NCBI GenBank assembly: GCA_022495005.1
Contig: JAGYXB010000158.1
Location: 310,001 to 374,000, forward strand
Origin: Rhyacophila brunnea
Taxonomy: Eukaryota > Arthropoda > Insecta > Trichoptera > Rhyacophilidae
Direction: 5' to 3'
DNA length: 64,000 nucleotides
A program made the translations under genes and the position numbers. Positions 1 through 11,086 of this stretch are shown in pieces. The first letter of the stretch is position 1. Every line of letters starts with the position of its first letter. The notes below the pieces were generated by a model, which saw nothing but the letters and a program-made list of their open reading frames with translations, made no database searches and had not been told where the DNA came from.

Positions 1-74
1 GGTAGGCAAATTCATTGTTTACACCTCGAAACGAAATAGTATAATAATTCAATGGACCAGCGCATATATTATTA

Positions 75-374
75 TATACACAAAACTGCTATCGGCCGCT
101 ATTGGCAGCTATCGAGGGTAATTTTTCATTTATAACTATTAGCACTTATTGTAAGAATTACAATAATTTGGTTGTAATTATTACAATAACTCCTATGTTT
201 TAACAGAACCTCTCTTGGCTGTGTTAAATTTTAGAGCGAGATAAACAGTTTTGTCTATTTGTTTTGACGGCTAACTTATTGTAATTATTACAATAAGTGA
301 TAATACTTCAATACAAAAAATGAAAAACTACCCTCAATAAATGCCGATAGCGGCCGATAGCAGTCTTGTGTATA
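75..374. mobile_element. MITE with ~95-bp terminal inverted repeats
   Basis: The two ends are long imperfect inverted repeats (about 75-166 and 276-374). Both begin TATACACAA and share blocks such as CTGCTATCGGCCGCTAT, GAGGGTA and TTTTTCATTT. The arms close on an internal palindrome-rich stretch containing several copies of ATTGTAATTATTACAAT-like sequence. The ends sit on TATA, so a TA duplication of the Tc1/mariner (Stowaway-like) type is plausible, but this is inferred because TATA could also belong to the repeat. There is no coding capacity, so the element would depend on a transposase encoded elsewhere. Confidence 0.8.
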
Positions 375-530
375 AAATAGACATTGACATAATCTATAGT
401 TATAAATAGTGGATTTTACCTCATTGCCGATATGCTTTATATTCCTATCTATGTTTGCAAAAGCGTTAAGATACATGCCATAAGGCCGGTTCTCATCAAA
501 TCATATTAACTAGGCATCACCAAGTTGGAG

Positions 531-728
531 GCGGCTCTCGTGGTGAAGTTGGTAAGGCGCTCGCCTTCCACCCGAGAGTTCCTGGGTTCGATTCCCGGTC
601 ATGACAAAAACATTTATGTGTTTTTCTCAAAGCCTGGGTGTTTGTGATTGTTCAAAATTACTAACAACCACCTTGTACAAAAAAGCAAGGACATGGTTAT
701 TAATAATTCTAAAAAAAAAAAAAAAAAA
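531..728 (+). mobile_element. tRNA-derived SINE, family 1, copy 1
   Basis: A pol III-type head carries an A-box-like TGGTGAAGTTGG and a perfect B-box GGTTCGATTCC. A ~120-bp body (with CTGGGTGTTTGTGATTG) and an A-rich tail follow. The copy is flanked by a perfect 13-bp target-site duplication CACCAAGTTGGAG at 518-530 and 729-741, which proves insertion by target-primed reverse transcription. The A-box region is intact, so this copy could be transcribed. Two further copies lie at 18606-18796 and 35306-35490. Confidence 0.92.
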
Positions 729-741
729 CACCAAGTTGGAG

Positions 742-1518
742 TACCTGTACATTTCCACTTAAAATACTGTACGATGCAAAACTACCCGTAGGTGTAAAAA
801 TGCAACCGTCGATATGTATCTCACAAACACCTTTGTATGCATTACCAAAGTTTTACTTAAGTAGATACTTACTTATTTTTGAAGTTATTTAAATTATATG
901 TCAGTTAGTTGCTCTCATAAAACTGGTGCGTAGAATACATAATTTGAGCTAATTTAACTTAAGATAATCTGTGAATATTTTAGAGGTCTCCGTTTATACT
1001 ATGTTATTCATGGTTGTATTATAAATTCAGTGTTGTCACCCTTAATTACTTTACTATCACTTGTCAGTGTGAAAACATAATTTATATACTTATACCTACA
1101 CCACATATTGTAACTCTATTATATTGTACCTAGACATTTTTCATATTAATTTATTTAAATCAAAAATATAGTCGAAAAATTTTGTACCTACACAAAATTT
1201 TTCATAATAATATATTCTTCTTTATGTGTCATCTTTTATTTGGTTATCATTAATCTTCTGCATATTACCTATTTAAATCGTTACTATTATTCGTCGCTCA
1301 AAATACTCACCTACGCTGATTCTTCAGTAAAGATATTCATATACCTACTAGTGGTCATAGAGTGATCAAGTGAAATAGTGCATTATATTAAATGTGATTA
1401 AGAAAAATGGTTACATATCCAAAAATTTGTAATTTCGTATGGTTTAATTCTTGTTATAATTCAGTCGTCATTTCTTATTTCCCCACCTATCTCAAACCCT
1501 TATTTATTATTAAGACCA
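742..1518. other. AT-rich intergenic DNA, nothing recognised
   Basis: No open frame, repeat pair or RNA signature was seen between the SINE and the dispersed repeat that follows. Confidence 0.6.
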
Positions 1519-2080
1519 GCAGTTACGAGTCATGAGTCGACCGTAATTGCGAATAACATTTAGTCATCTCAAGTGACATCAAGAAAGCGGACGCGTGCAG
1601 GCTTGTTATAGCTTAGCCGTCGCTAACTGGCACTTGTGAATTGTTCGTAGACCGCTGTACGTATAAGGTGATCTGTCCATCGAGCATCCTTTCGACGTTA
1701 CAGGTAATTACATCGAGACAACGGACGCGTGTAGGCTTATTAAAGCTAAGCCGTCGTTAACCACAGAGTGACTCAGACAAAACACATCTGTTTGACCTTC
1801 GTTGCGCTAAATCGGATACGGTTTGAGTGAATGTCGCGTCTATCATCTATCTTGAACTTGTCATCACCATTCATCATCAAAAACCAAGTGAAACCGTAAT
1901 AGTGACATTCCGAACCGTCTGTTTACTAGTGCATGAGTGCGAAAAAGCTCCAGCGTGCGCCAGCCTTCTAAACATAATAGGTCAGTGTCTGGCATCCTAT
2001 TAACTCCCCCCCTTCCAGATCCGTAATCTACCAACCAGTATCCTCAATTTACAGTCCACTGTATAAAGCGCGACCAATAA
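1519..2080 (+). repeat. Dispersed promoter-like repeat R1, long copy
   Basis: This block starts with GCAGTTACGAGTCATGAG and ends near GTATAAAGCGCGACCAA. A shorter relative lies on the opposite strand at 26404-26694, sharing the start (GTTACGAGTCA then GTCGACCG), the middle (TCAGTGYCTGGCATC) and the end (ACAGTCYACT, TATAAARAGCGC). This long copy contains a 134-bp-period direct duplication carrying GGACGCGTGYAGGCTT at 1589 and 1723, absent from the other copy. A TATA-like box near the 3' end and internal repeats suggest the 5' UTR or promoter part of a retrotransposon. No TSD or ORF was found, so the class is not proven. Confidence 0.6.
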
Positions 2081-3115
2081 TGTTTTTTAGTCGTGTTCTT
2101 ACAATTGGCCTGAAACCCTTCGGTGATATTATCTTTATTCAAGAATTTCCTTTACTAACATTATATTATATTCAATGAATATTATTCATCATCAATCTTT
2201 GCCACGTGGTTTTCTTTGCTACCAAGTCATACCACCAGAGTTTCTGAATACCAATGGGTATTAAGCCATTCAGTGCATTACTCATAAAATACGATTCCCT
2301 GACGGTCACGTAGTCTCCATTATTCATATTATCAAGATTTTTCATTCATTATAACATCTTATTAATCAATGATTAGTATGCATTAAAATACAAACATAAA
2401 ACTTTATATTTTTATAAATAAAATAAAACAGTATCAAGAATATATTGAAGAAAAGTATCATAAAATCGGACATTGTCACTCTTGTCATGAAGGCATGTAA
2501 ATACATCGTAAAAAATAAAATACAAAAAAACCGTAAAAAATGTATCGAAAGACGTAAAATGTATATTACTTTTCTTACGTTATGTTAAAGTTGAAAAAAC
2601 GATAAAAGTGAAGTCATTGAAGTCTTATAAAAAGGGTATCTTTCATTTAGCTTGTCTATTTATTTATATATCAAGATATATTATATGAGTGAATAGATCA
2701 TTTCTACTATTGGTCTACCTAGTGAATTCCAATCATCTAATTCTTTTTGGGTGACAGTGACTCAACAAATATATCGGCCGTGTTTAGCAAAAAGGGCGTA
2801 ACCCACACAGAATGATTTTGTTTCAATATTAATAAAAGAATAGACACATACATTGGGTGCATGATGATTGATGATTTTGTGTAATATCTTTTCGATCCAC
2901 AAACAATTAAAGAAGTTATTACAGAAAAATCATTAAAATTGAGGGTAAATGCTTTTTTCGTTAAATTAAAACTTAACTAAAGCTCAATTAAAACCTGAAT
3001 TTAGATAATAAATCGGCATTTGCGGCTTACTTCCTTTTTACAGAACTTGTATTTAGTTGTATACATTGTTAATATCTAATAAAGCATTTTTCGAAAAATA
3101 TATGTAAACGATATA
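2081..3115. other. AT-rich DNA without recognisable genes
   Basis: The stretch between repeat R1 and the jockey fragment has only short frames, poly-A/T runs and no repeat I can pair elsewhere in the window. Confidence 0.6.
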
Positions 3116-3151
3116 TATAGGTATGTTATTGACAGTCCTCCACCGTCACCA

Positions 3152-4627
3152 ATGATAGCCGTCCCTATAGACGAAACAGAAATTCTAATCAAGCGACTTA
3201 GAAACCGCAAAGCCCCTGGCCTAGACGGAATTAGCAACCGTACCCTCAAAATGCTCCCAGACACTGGCGTTGAGTACCTCACCAATATACTCAACTCCTG
3301 CTTAGATCAGCACTATTTCCCTGATTCATGGAAAAATGCCGATATCATCCTTCTGCCAAAACCTGGCAAGAACTTAAAGCTCCCAGAGAACCACAGGCCA
3401 ATTAGCTTACTCCCAACAATGAGTAAAATACTAGAAAGAGCAATAAAATCAAGACTTCAAATCATTATAGATGAGAAAAATCTTATACCAGATGTACAGC
3501 ATGGTTTTAGAAAAGGCCACTCCACATTACACCAGCTGTTACGTACCACAGAATACATTAAAGATGCATTCAACCACCACAAATTCACCGTAGGACTGTT
3601 CCTGGACATAGCGAAGGCATTCGACAAGGTGTGGATCGAGGGATTGATCGTCAAGCTCTCCAGAGCGGAAGTTGACCTACCAATGATCAAGATCCTAAAC
3701 TCCTTCCTAACCCGGAGACAGTTCTCTGTCAAATACCACGGTATCAAATCCTCCATTAGATATGCTAAAGCAGGGGTCCCCCAAGGATCCGTACTAGCAC
3801 CCATTTTATATAACTTATACACCAGAGATATACCTATCCCAACCAACACCACCGCAAGATCCTGCATAGTCGCACAATACGCAGATGACACAGCAATCCT
3901 AGCTAGATCAATCAGACTTAACCAAGCCACTAAATTAGTCCAGTTAGCAGCCAATAAAATAGTTAAATGGTGCAACAAGTGGCGCATCAAAGTAAACGCC
4001 AGCAAAAGCGCAGCAATTATTTTCCGCCACAAATATGATAGACACTGCAAAAACAGAAATAGCCTAGTCATGGACAAGAAGACTATCCCATGGTCTGACT
4101 CAGTTAAGTACTTAGGACTCCACCTAGATCAGCATCTTACTTTCACTAAACATATCAACTCCAAAAATAGAGAAGCTAGAATAATCAAAGCCAGACTACT
4201 CCCAATGCTAGGCAGCCGCAGTAAAGTCTCAACGAGAGGCAAACTGCTCTTACACTCAGCAATAATTAGACCTATAATGACGTATGCATGCCCCATATGG
4301 GCACACGGTAGCCCAAACCTCACCAAAAAACTCCAAGTAGTACAAAACGTAGTCCTAAGAGCAATTACAGGCGCCCCAAACTACGTTCGAGGCACAACCC
4401 TGCACAGAGACCTAGAAGTGGAAACGCTAGAAGAGCACATTGGCAAACTGACTACAAAATTTTATGCATCGTTAGACAATCACCCAAACCCAACTATTAA
4501 AAGCCTTAAGGATTATGACGAAAACACCATTATGGAACACGACAGACCCAGGACCATACTAAGAAGGCTGAAATCAGGTCCCACCAAGTCAAAACAGATT
4601 CGACCCAAAAAAAGAAAACCGAACTAA
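3152..4627 (+). CDS. Jockey-type reverse transcriptase (ORF2 fragment)
   Basis: The 491-residue frame is an RNA-directed DNA polymerase that copies retrotransposon RNA at a nicked target. RT landmarks appear in order: RKAPGLDGI near residue 20, LPKPGK and HRPISLLPTMSKILE near 70-90, QHGFRKGHST near 115, motif A LFLDIAKAFDKVW with catalytic Asp at 152, motif B GVPQGSVLAPILYNLY near 210, motif C QYADDTAIL with the two aspartates at 245-246, and VKYLGLHLD near 305. The C-terminal thumb/connection region is full length and ends in a basic tail (RPKKRKPN). A complete ORF2 would be roughly 900 residues with an N-terminal endonuclease, so this is the C-terminal half. The ATG is internal: the frame is open upstream through YVIDSPPPSP, so it is not a native start. 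The absence of stops or frameshifts over about 1.5 kb indicates a fairly recent insertion. Confidence 0.93.
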   Translation: MIAVPIDETEILIKRLRNRKAPGLDGISNRTLKMLPDTGVEYLTNILNSCLDQHYFPDSWKNADIILLPKPGKNLKLPENHRPISLLPTMSKILERAIKSRLQIIIDEKNLIPDVQHGFRKGHSTLHQLLRTTEYIKDAFNHHKFTVGLFLDIAKAFDKVWIEGLIVKLSRAEVDLPMIKILNSFLTRRQFSVKYHGIKSSIRYAKAGVPQGSVLAPILYNLYTRDIPIPTNTTARSCIVAQYADDTAILARSIRLNQATKLVQLAANKIVKWCNKWRIKVNASKSAAIIFRHKYDRHCKNRNSLVMDKKTIPWSDSVKYLGLHLDQHLTFTKHINSKNREARIIKARLLPMLGSRSKVSTRGKLLLHSAIIRPIMTYACPIWAHGSPNLTKKLQVVQNVVLRAITGAPNYVRGTTLHRDLEVETLEEHIGKLTTKFYASLDNHPNPTIKSLKDYDENTIMEHDRPRTILRRLKSGPTKSKQIRPKKRKPN

Positions 4628-5675
4628 CTAACATTTCTTTTCCAGATCCAAAGCTGCCTCTATGCTTTCAGCCCTAGCTGCCATGACCTGACTAACTCAA
4701 GCCAAATCCGCCCTCAAAACCAGAGCGAGCGATTGAGGGTCATCCAAAGCACAAGGACGAAAATCGGACGGGGAACCAGCTAAGATCAAAAAAAAGACGA
4801 CAACAACCCAGACCAACAACCACAAACATAACGCATGCCTAATAAATTCGAGACCCAAATCTGAAATCTGATTACAGATCCAAAGCTGCCCCTCTCTGTC
4901 CACAGTCTCGAGCTGCCGCGAACCGCCCTCAAAACTCTGAGTCGAGCGTCAATTGGCCTCAACAGCCCACACAGATGGATGACTGGAGGATAGCAGCCCA
5001 AGACCCGTACTAGATGACACCTCTCTCGAACACATAGACCGCAACCTTTTCCTTCCTTTTACTAACCTGTTCTTTTTACAATAAAGTTTACAGATGCAAA
5101 TCACAGCGGCAGGGTTTTTGGCCGGGAGAGTCTCACAAACACTCCCGGAGTTTTTCACCCCACCGCGGCTCAAATTTTGATGAGCAATCATGATGGGCTT
5201 AACATCCCAATACGACTGGTTATCGTTTGTTTGTCGTTTTTCTATTCTTCTTCTTCGACTTCATTCGCTTGGACTGGTGTGGTGTACGCTTCGAAATGAA
5301 CATGACAGGCCTCCTGAGATGGCGTGCTGGCGAGCCCGCTAAAACTGGATGGGACAGTGAGCTGGCGCGGCGGACTCACAACGATGAACTCCGCCCCGTG
5401 CATGATTCCGATGTCCCGATGCTACACTCAAACTCCTCCTCCTCTGACGTCTCCAAGCAAAAAGGCAATACCGCCGCTGGCCTTTGGCGGTTGATGATCG
5501 ACTGATGGGCGGAAACTCGGGCGGTAGTGACGGGGGTCCGGGCGGGGGCTCGAGTGTGAATGCCTAAAAGACTTATATCTATCATTAGTTAAAAACCTTC
5601 TCATTTTTAACTAAGAGTTTAAAATTAAAATCATTATTAAACAACACCCCTTGCCATATAGAGGATCGAATAACC

Positions 5676-5750
5676 TCACCCGAGTCTCCTCAAGACTCGA
5701 ACGGGTCTCCTCAAGACCCCGAAATAAACGGGTCTCCTCAAGTCCCGGAG
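5676..5750 (+). repeat. Three tandem small hairpins in the jockey 3' region
   Basis: Three successive units of the form GTCTCCTCAAGAC or GTCTCCTCAAGTC, each preceded by CGG or CGA, form short stems (GTCT/AGAC) around a CCTCA loop, spaced about 27 bp. They lie close to the element's 3' end. RT recognition of 3' RNA structure is known for some LINEs; a role here is inference. Confidence 0.6.
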
Positions 5751-5885
5751 TAAAATCGCACACGTAAACTCAGAGAAACCTTCACCAGCGACCAGAAAAA
5801 TAGAGACGAAGGGGATAATGCTTAACGCAGTGAGCCCCATAACCACTGAAGGATGATCCAAAGTCAAGTCAAGTCACCGGAAAAA

Positions 5886-6413
5886 ATATATTATATAATT
5901 TGCTTTTTATAACGATACGATGTACGCATAGGTAATGTAAATGTACTGATGAATTACCTACAGATGTTGTATTTTTAGATACAATATTAATTTTAAACGA
6001 TTCGATTCGATTAAAAATCGAAAATGGAATGGACATAATGTAATATGATTATTTATTTGAATCATACAATACAAATCTGAAATACTATATTTTGACGTGC
6101 CTACTTACAAAATATACATATCATTATGATGCAAACAAGCGTTAAGTGTATATTACGTAAATCAACTTCGGTTAAACAATATTTTATATTATAATATCTC
6201 TACACTAACCCATCACGTAAAAAACTAATAACTTTAGATTATCTGTAACGGTTTTATAAACTATAATTAAAATTTTATCTTCACGTATGGTACCCAATAT
6301 TATATAATACATATTATATTTAATAGCAAATTAAAAATAATTTTTAACGTAACTAATTAGATTTTCTTGTACTCGCATTTGGATACAATTCTTATAATTT
6401 AAATGATAATATA

Positions 6414-6444
<31 letters not shown>

Positions 6445-6944
6445 AGTATATATATATATACTTCAATCAATTTATTCTGTGAAGCTTATATTTAATTAAT
6501 TAAAATATTATACTCGGGTGAATGTTTTCTAAGACATTAATTCTATGTTCAAAAATTGATAAATTAAATTTGTCTTGCTTCACATAGTATATTGATATAA
6601 ATATGTTGGTGCTTCAGGCCATATAAACGAATTACCGAGAATTGGATCTAAAGTAGTCTTCAATACATAACTTTTACAATTAAATTGTTAGAATAAAATA
6701 GCTGTGAAACTGGTGAATGTTGTAAACAATATTTTCATCAGTATGTTGACAGGGAAGAATATTTAAGTGAATAACAAATTTGGGTTTATTATTTATTTAT
6801 TTATTAGGACACTTATTATTTGCATATAAGATTTTTACACTATTGATAATAAACTTCCGTTAAAAACAATTTAGAATGGATTACCTTTGATTTAACGATA
6901 TAATAACGTAACTAAAATGACTATTTTCTTAAAACATATTAGCC
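5886..6944. other. AT-rich DNA with a (TA)n microsatellite
   Basis: The only structured part is an interrupted TA dinucleotide array at about 6405-6465. A palindromic CGATTCGATTCGATTAAAAATCG-like word lies at about 5998. No genes were seen. Confidence 0.65.
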
Positions 6945-7262
6945 TTCTCATAGCAGGACCCTTTTTCTGTAATGCTCACACATTGAAAAAGAATCCGCGG
7001 TGCTTATCCGTTGGTAAATTTTCCATGTCCGAAATCGAAAAGATCTGCGGAGAAACCGAACGAAAAAGTGTGATTTGTTGAGCGGACCGCAAGAGGAAAT
7101 TCTCCAGTGCCTTTGGTTTAACGCGTTAACACCTTGCTGACCGTGAGATGTTATCGCCTGCCGTTAAATATAATTGGTCCATTCAGACAATATTTTACCT
7201 TTACAGTTATAGCGCTAGATTGCTACAGAATTGTGTGCGAAAGTTCGAATAAAAGATTATTG
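6945..7262. other. Balanced-composition block, possible conserved non-coding DNA
   Basis: About 315 bp of noticeably less AT-rich, complex sequence (for example TCCGCGGTGCTTATCC and GGTTTAACGCGTTAAC) stand out from both flanks. There is no long frame in any phase and no transposon signature. The block may be a regulatory element or an ancient unrecognised repeat; only comparison with related genomes can tell. Confidence 0.3.
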
Positions 7263-8306
7263 CGTAGAATAAAAAAAAATAACTGTACATGTCGGCTATT
7301 TTCACGGTGACATTTAGTAACTGTACTTAAAATATTTATTACGGTAGAATATATCTGTTAATTGTATATATATATATATGATAATTCAGAATTCATCCAT
7401 GACTAAAAAAAATTATTAAACCTCTTAAAAATATTATTAATTATAAGTATTTAATAGAGGTTCTTCCAATAAATTTGATTCTCTTAATCAAAACCAGATA
7501 TGTCCAACTTATTCTTATTTATATTATTATCTAGATACTTAAATAGAGTAAGTAATCTGCTATAACACAATATAGTTAGTTATCAATATTTAACAAATAT
7601 TAAAATTTTCTTCACAAAATTCTAAAAATAGACACGCCTAGGTTTTATTCTATATGTTAGTAATACTATTAATTATTCCAATAAAAGCGACGACTTTAAT
7701 TGAAACTTTTAAAAGTATTACATTTTCATACTTAGATTTATTATGTCCACACTTTCAATGAAACAGAAAAATTTCACCAAAAATAAATTATTCAAGATAC
7801 GGTTTCTCAAAACTGGTTGTGTCAGTCAACCCAATTAGCCCAAAACAATCGCATTCCAGATGCTGTGCAAACATAGACAGTAAGCAAAATGCTACATTAT
7901 TAAATCTTGTGTATAATGTATACCTATATTGTAAAATTACTCTAAAAGGCGAAAAGTAAAAATAAATACCACTAGCTACTAATACAAATATTACTAGGAT
8001 GTTATTTAAAAAATATTCTATAAATAAGACTATTAGTATCAAAGCAATTTCATAATAATATGCATATTACACAAATTTTGAGATAATTGTTTAAATTTTT
8101 CAAATAGCTATCATGCGACTGCAAATAGATTTTTTTCTTTTTGCCAACATATTAGCAAACAATTATAAAAATTGAATACCTAGTGCACTTAAATGTGCTT
8201 TATATCATTAAAATGAATAATCATGATTAAAGTTAGTCGAAAAAAATTATAAATAGCTATTGTTCAATATAACCGACAACAAAGCAGAATTTGATGTTTA
8301 CTTATA
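7263..8306. other. AT-rich DNA, nothing recognised
   Basis: Short frames only, with a small TA run at about 7365-7378. The 84-codon minus-strand frame at 7788-8042 shows no family features and is treated as chance. Confidence 0.6.
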
Positions 8307-8945
8307 CGAGGGCAGTATGATAAGTCTGGTAAAAATGAAACAAGCAATATTTTTTAAGCAAAAAATCATTTTATTTTTCAACGTTGACCTCTTTTAGCTC
8401 GATACATTTAGTCCAGCGCTTTTCCAATTTTGTGATTCCTTTCAAATAAAACGAATTTTCCAACCCTTCAAAATAGGCGTATTTTTTATTGATGACCTCA
8501 TCGTTAGTGCCAAATCCTTTTCCGCTGCGCCATTTCTATATAATAATAAGAGACAGTCGTAGGGGGCTAAATCTGGAGAAGATGATGAGGAAAAAATCAT
8601 TCTTAATGCCATGGAAACGACACACGTGTGCTTCTGTTTATTATCTTGGTGAATGAGAACTATTTTTCTCGCAAAACGCAATCGTTTTCCCTTCAAAACG
8701 TTGTTGAAACTGTCCAATATATTGCAACAATATTCCACAGTAATATTTTCTGGTATAGTGCTCTCAATTGGGCGTACTGAACCTTCAGCATCGGTAAACC
8801 AATTGTTGTGAATTATTTTAATCGATGGCGAAGAATCCCAGTAATATTTTTCAAGCTTTGGTTTGGTTTGTGTAGCTAATTTTTTTCCCAGGCAAAAAAT
8901 AATATTTTAGCAACACCCGAAATTCTCTTTTTCTCCTTTTTTACA
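8307..8945 (-). pseudogene. Internally deleted mariner transposase fossil
   Basis: Reading the minus strand from about 8945, the degraded N-terminal helix-turn-helix region is visible (LEKYYWDSSPSIKIIHNNWFT, then DAEGSVRPIE). It is joined directly to the C-terminal half: ITVEYCCNILDSF, LIHQDNKQKHT (second catalytic Asp) and SSPDLAPYD (third Asp). After a frameshift come DEVINKK and LEKRWTKCIELKE, ending NVEK-stop, the usual mariner C-terminus. Roughly 130 residues of the centre, including the first catalytic Asp, are missing. The downstream end begins TACGAGGGCAGT, a typical mariner terminal repeat next to TA. The upstream terminal repeat is not visible. It is non-functional and at most a former non-autonomous substrate. 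Confidence 0.82.
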
Positions 8946-10141
8946 AAAAATATAAAAATATTGTCTGCTTCTAACAGCTGTAAAATAAACTAGATGATAA
9001 ATCTACCTGAAAATGTTAATGTAGCCTAGTAACAGATGATATTTGACATAATTATTTTATGTGAGATTTTCGATTGTGACTAGAATTAGAACTAGTCTTA
9101 GAATTTTACCTAACTTACCATATAATCCTCATATATAGGTACATACAATGATAAAATCATAATTAAAGAATTATAATAAAGAAGAATATAAAAAAGTAAA
9201 AATAATTATAACCTACTTCGAAATCATCAGCCTCAACTAAGCTCAGATTTCAATTTAAGTTGTGTACACAAATAATCATTAATAAAGGAATATTGAGAAA
9301 ATGATTTGATTCATAATTCCATCGTTAGCTAGCTGATGTTCGCTGTCTCAATCTTGTCTATGCAATACAATAGAGCGATTATATTGAATAGAGAACATCT
9401 TTTCTTTACTGTGTTATTAATAATTAATGACAGAGCACACATATCTTTGAGATTAACTTCTACATTATGAAAGCTTTATTATTGTTCTATGATAATTCAT
9501 TTGGGAAATATTATTTGTAACCTTTTTCCTACCATCCCCTATAGAATATCGGCCACAATCATGGGAATATTTTCTCTATCATCTGCTAACTGAACCAGTT
9601 TAGTGGAGCTGCATTTGAACTATTCACATATGTTTTTTATACAAGACAAGTGGCGCCATTAATTGACTTTTCATTGAATAACGAGTTGGGAAATGCTGAA
9701 ATTTTGTTCTCTTATAAGGCCGAGGTACTGTTTTTTCTGGGTTTAATAATAAATGATATATATATATATATAACATGAATAGATAATTTTGCTACCCTAC
9801 TAGGTTTATCTTTAATGTGTATTAATTTTATGTATTATATTATAAAATATATCAGTTTTAAGACATTTTGGCTGTGTAGAGTATAGACTATCTGCTTTGA
9901 GGACACTGGTAGAATTTGGTCATCACGTGATTGACAGAACAGGTGAATGTCACTCAGCTATGTTTCTAAGAAAGAAAATGAGTGCATAATTAATCCAAAG
10001 AGGTAATTCAGTCGTTGTTTTAGTACTTTTGAGGTATCCATTAAACTGGAGGAGATATTTTAAATACTTGAAGACACCCAGAAAATTTAGATTTGTATAC
10101 ATATTATACACATGTATAAATTTATATAAGTATTAATATAT
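8946..10141. other. AT-rich DNA, nothing recognised
   Basis: No coding signal or paired repeats were found. A short TA run lies at about 9758-9771. Confidence 0.6.
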
Positions 10142-10436
10142 ATGAAGAAGCATGCAAGAATTCGCGATGTAATAGAAATCGCTAAGCAGACAAAATGGCA
10201 ATGGGCTGGACATGTCACTTGGCGAGTGGACAATTGCTGGACAATTGCCGTCATACAGTGGTACACAAGGGGCACTAAGCGTCCACAGGAATTCCCTAGA
10301 ACCCGCAGGATAAACGAACTCATAAAGTTTGGTGGATGTACGTGGCAGCGAATCACTAAGTACCGAGAAGAGTGGAGGGAGCTAGGCGAGGCCTTTGTCC
10401 AACAATATATCGACCCCGGCTGGTGATGATATAATA
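10142..10436 (+). mobile_element. 3' end of an RTE-like non-LTR retrotransposon
   Basis: The frame (94 codons) is the extreme C-terminus of an endonuclease/reverse transcriptase of the insect RTE type. It carries KWQWAGHV, DNCWTIAVIQW, GTKRPQ and WRELGEAFVQQYIDPGW, then stop. GATGAT follows the stop, the simple repeat typical of these 3' ends. It is a severely 5'-truncated, dead copy. ATATATGA appears on both sides and may be a short TSD. Related copies are at 28555-28830 (minus) and 60985-61540 (interrupted). Confidence 0.85.
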
Positions 10437-10485
10437 TATGAGTACTTATACTCATTTTATATAGTTAGTTACTCATCCTATTTTG

Positions 10486-11078
10486 CAGTGGCGATGGGTG
10501 GAGGTAGGCTGTTAAGATCTGTCATAAATAGTGCACATTAAACTATTAAACAATTAATTAAGTCAGTCATACGTATTTGTTTTCATTGAAGTAAGACTAC
10601 AATTTACCGATGGTGTTGGTTAGTTTTTAAAATTCAATCAAACCCTGCGAAAACCAAGCCATAATAGATAATAGTCAATAAATACTCGTCTATCTATAAA
10701 ATATCTAAAATTATGCAATTGAATCATACATAACTTTGGATATTTTATAGATAGAATAATATTTTTTATCTATTATAATTTGGTTTTAGCAAGGCTTAAT
10801 GATTTTAAAAAAATTAACCAGCAATATGCATTCTTAATCCAATGAAAACAAATAAGTATTAATAAAAAAGTGTGCACAATTTTGTTGCATCACCCAAAAT
10901 ATACCATAACTATTATCGTTTGGTTGAGGCAAGGTTTAATTGATTTTTTTTTAATTAACCAACACCATCTGTAAATTGTAGTCTTAGTTAAATAAAAACA
11001 AATACGTGTGACTAACAAAGTTTATTGTGCACTATTTATGGCGGATATTAACAGCCTACTTACCACCCTTCGCTACTG
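10486..11078. mobile_element. Non-autonomous hAT element with long inverted arms
   Basis: The ends are CAGTGGCGATGGGTGG and, inverted, CAGTAGCGAAGGGTGG. An exact 8-bp target duplication CTATTTTG flanks them at 10478-10485 and 11079-11086. The inverted arms extend about 190 bp each (GTAGGCTGTTAA, TAGTGCACA, ACGTATTTGTTTT, AGACTACAATTTAC, GTGTTGGTTA). The centre repeats a shorter pair (ATCTATAAAATATC and GATATTTTATAGAT). There is no coding capacity. The 8-bp TSD and CAGTGGCG termini point to the hAT superfamily. Confidence 0.9.
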
Positions 11079-11086
11079 CTATTTTG

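Larger units (their letters stand above)
3116..5885 (+). mobile_element. Jockey-clade non-LTR retrotransposon, 5'-truncated
   Basis: The element comprises the reverse-transcriptase half of ORF2 (3152-4627) and a long, GC-richer 3' region ending in a short A run after CAAGTCACCGG at about 5885. ORF1 and the endonuclease domain are missing, as is usual for 5'-truncated LINE insertions. The open frame continues upstream of the first ATG to about 3116, where composition switches to AT-rich flank, so I place the junction there. A clean TSD cannot be read because both junctions are TATA-rich. The 3' region has an imperfect duplication (about 4640-4760 and 4870-4980, both with AGATCCAAAGCTGCC), an AATAAA at about 5080 and a hairpin array at 5676-5750. 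Confidence 0.88.

Noticed and set aside
3457..4077. 206-codon minus-strand frame
   Set aside because: It is the antisense shadow of the jockey reverse transcriptase and has no features of its own.
5227..5505. 92-codon frame in the jockey 3' region as a gene
   Set aside because: It begins in a T-rich run and has no recognisable domain. It lies within the element's non-coding 3' region, although an accessory ORF cannot be fully excluded.
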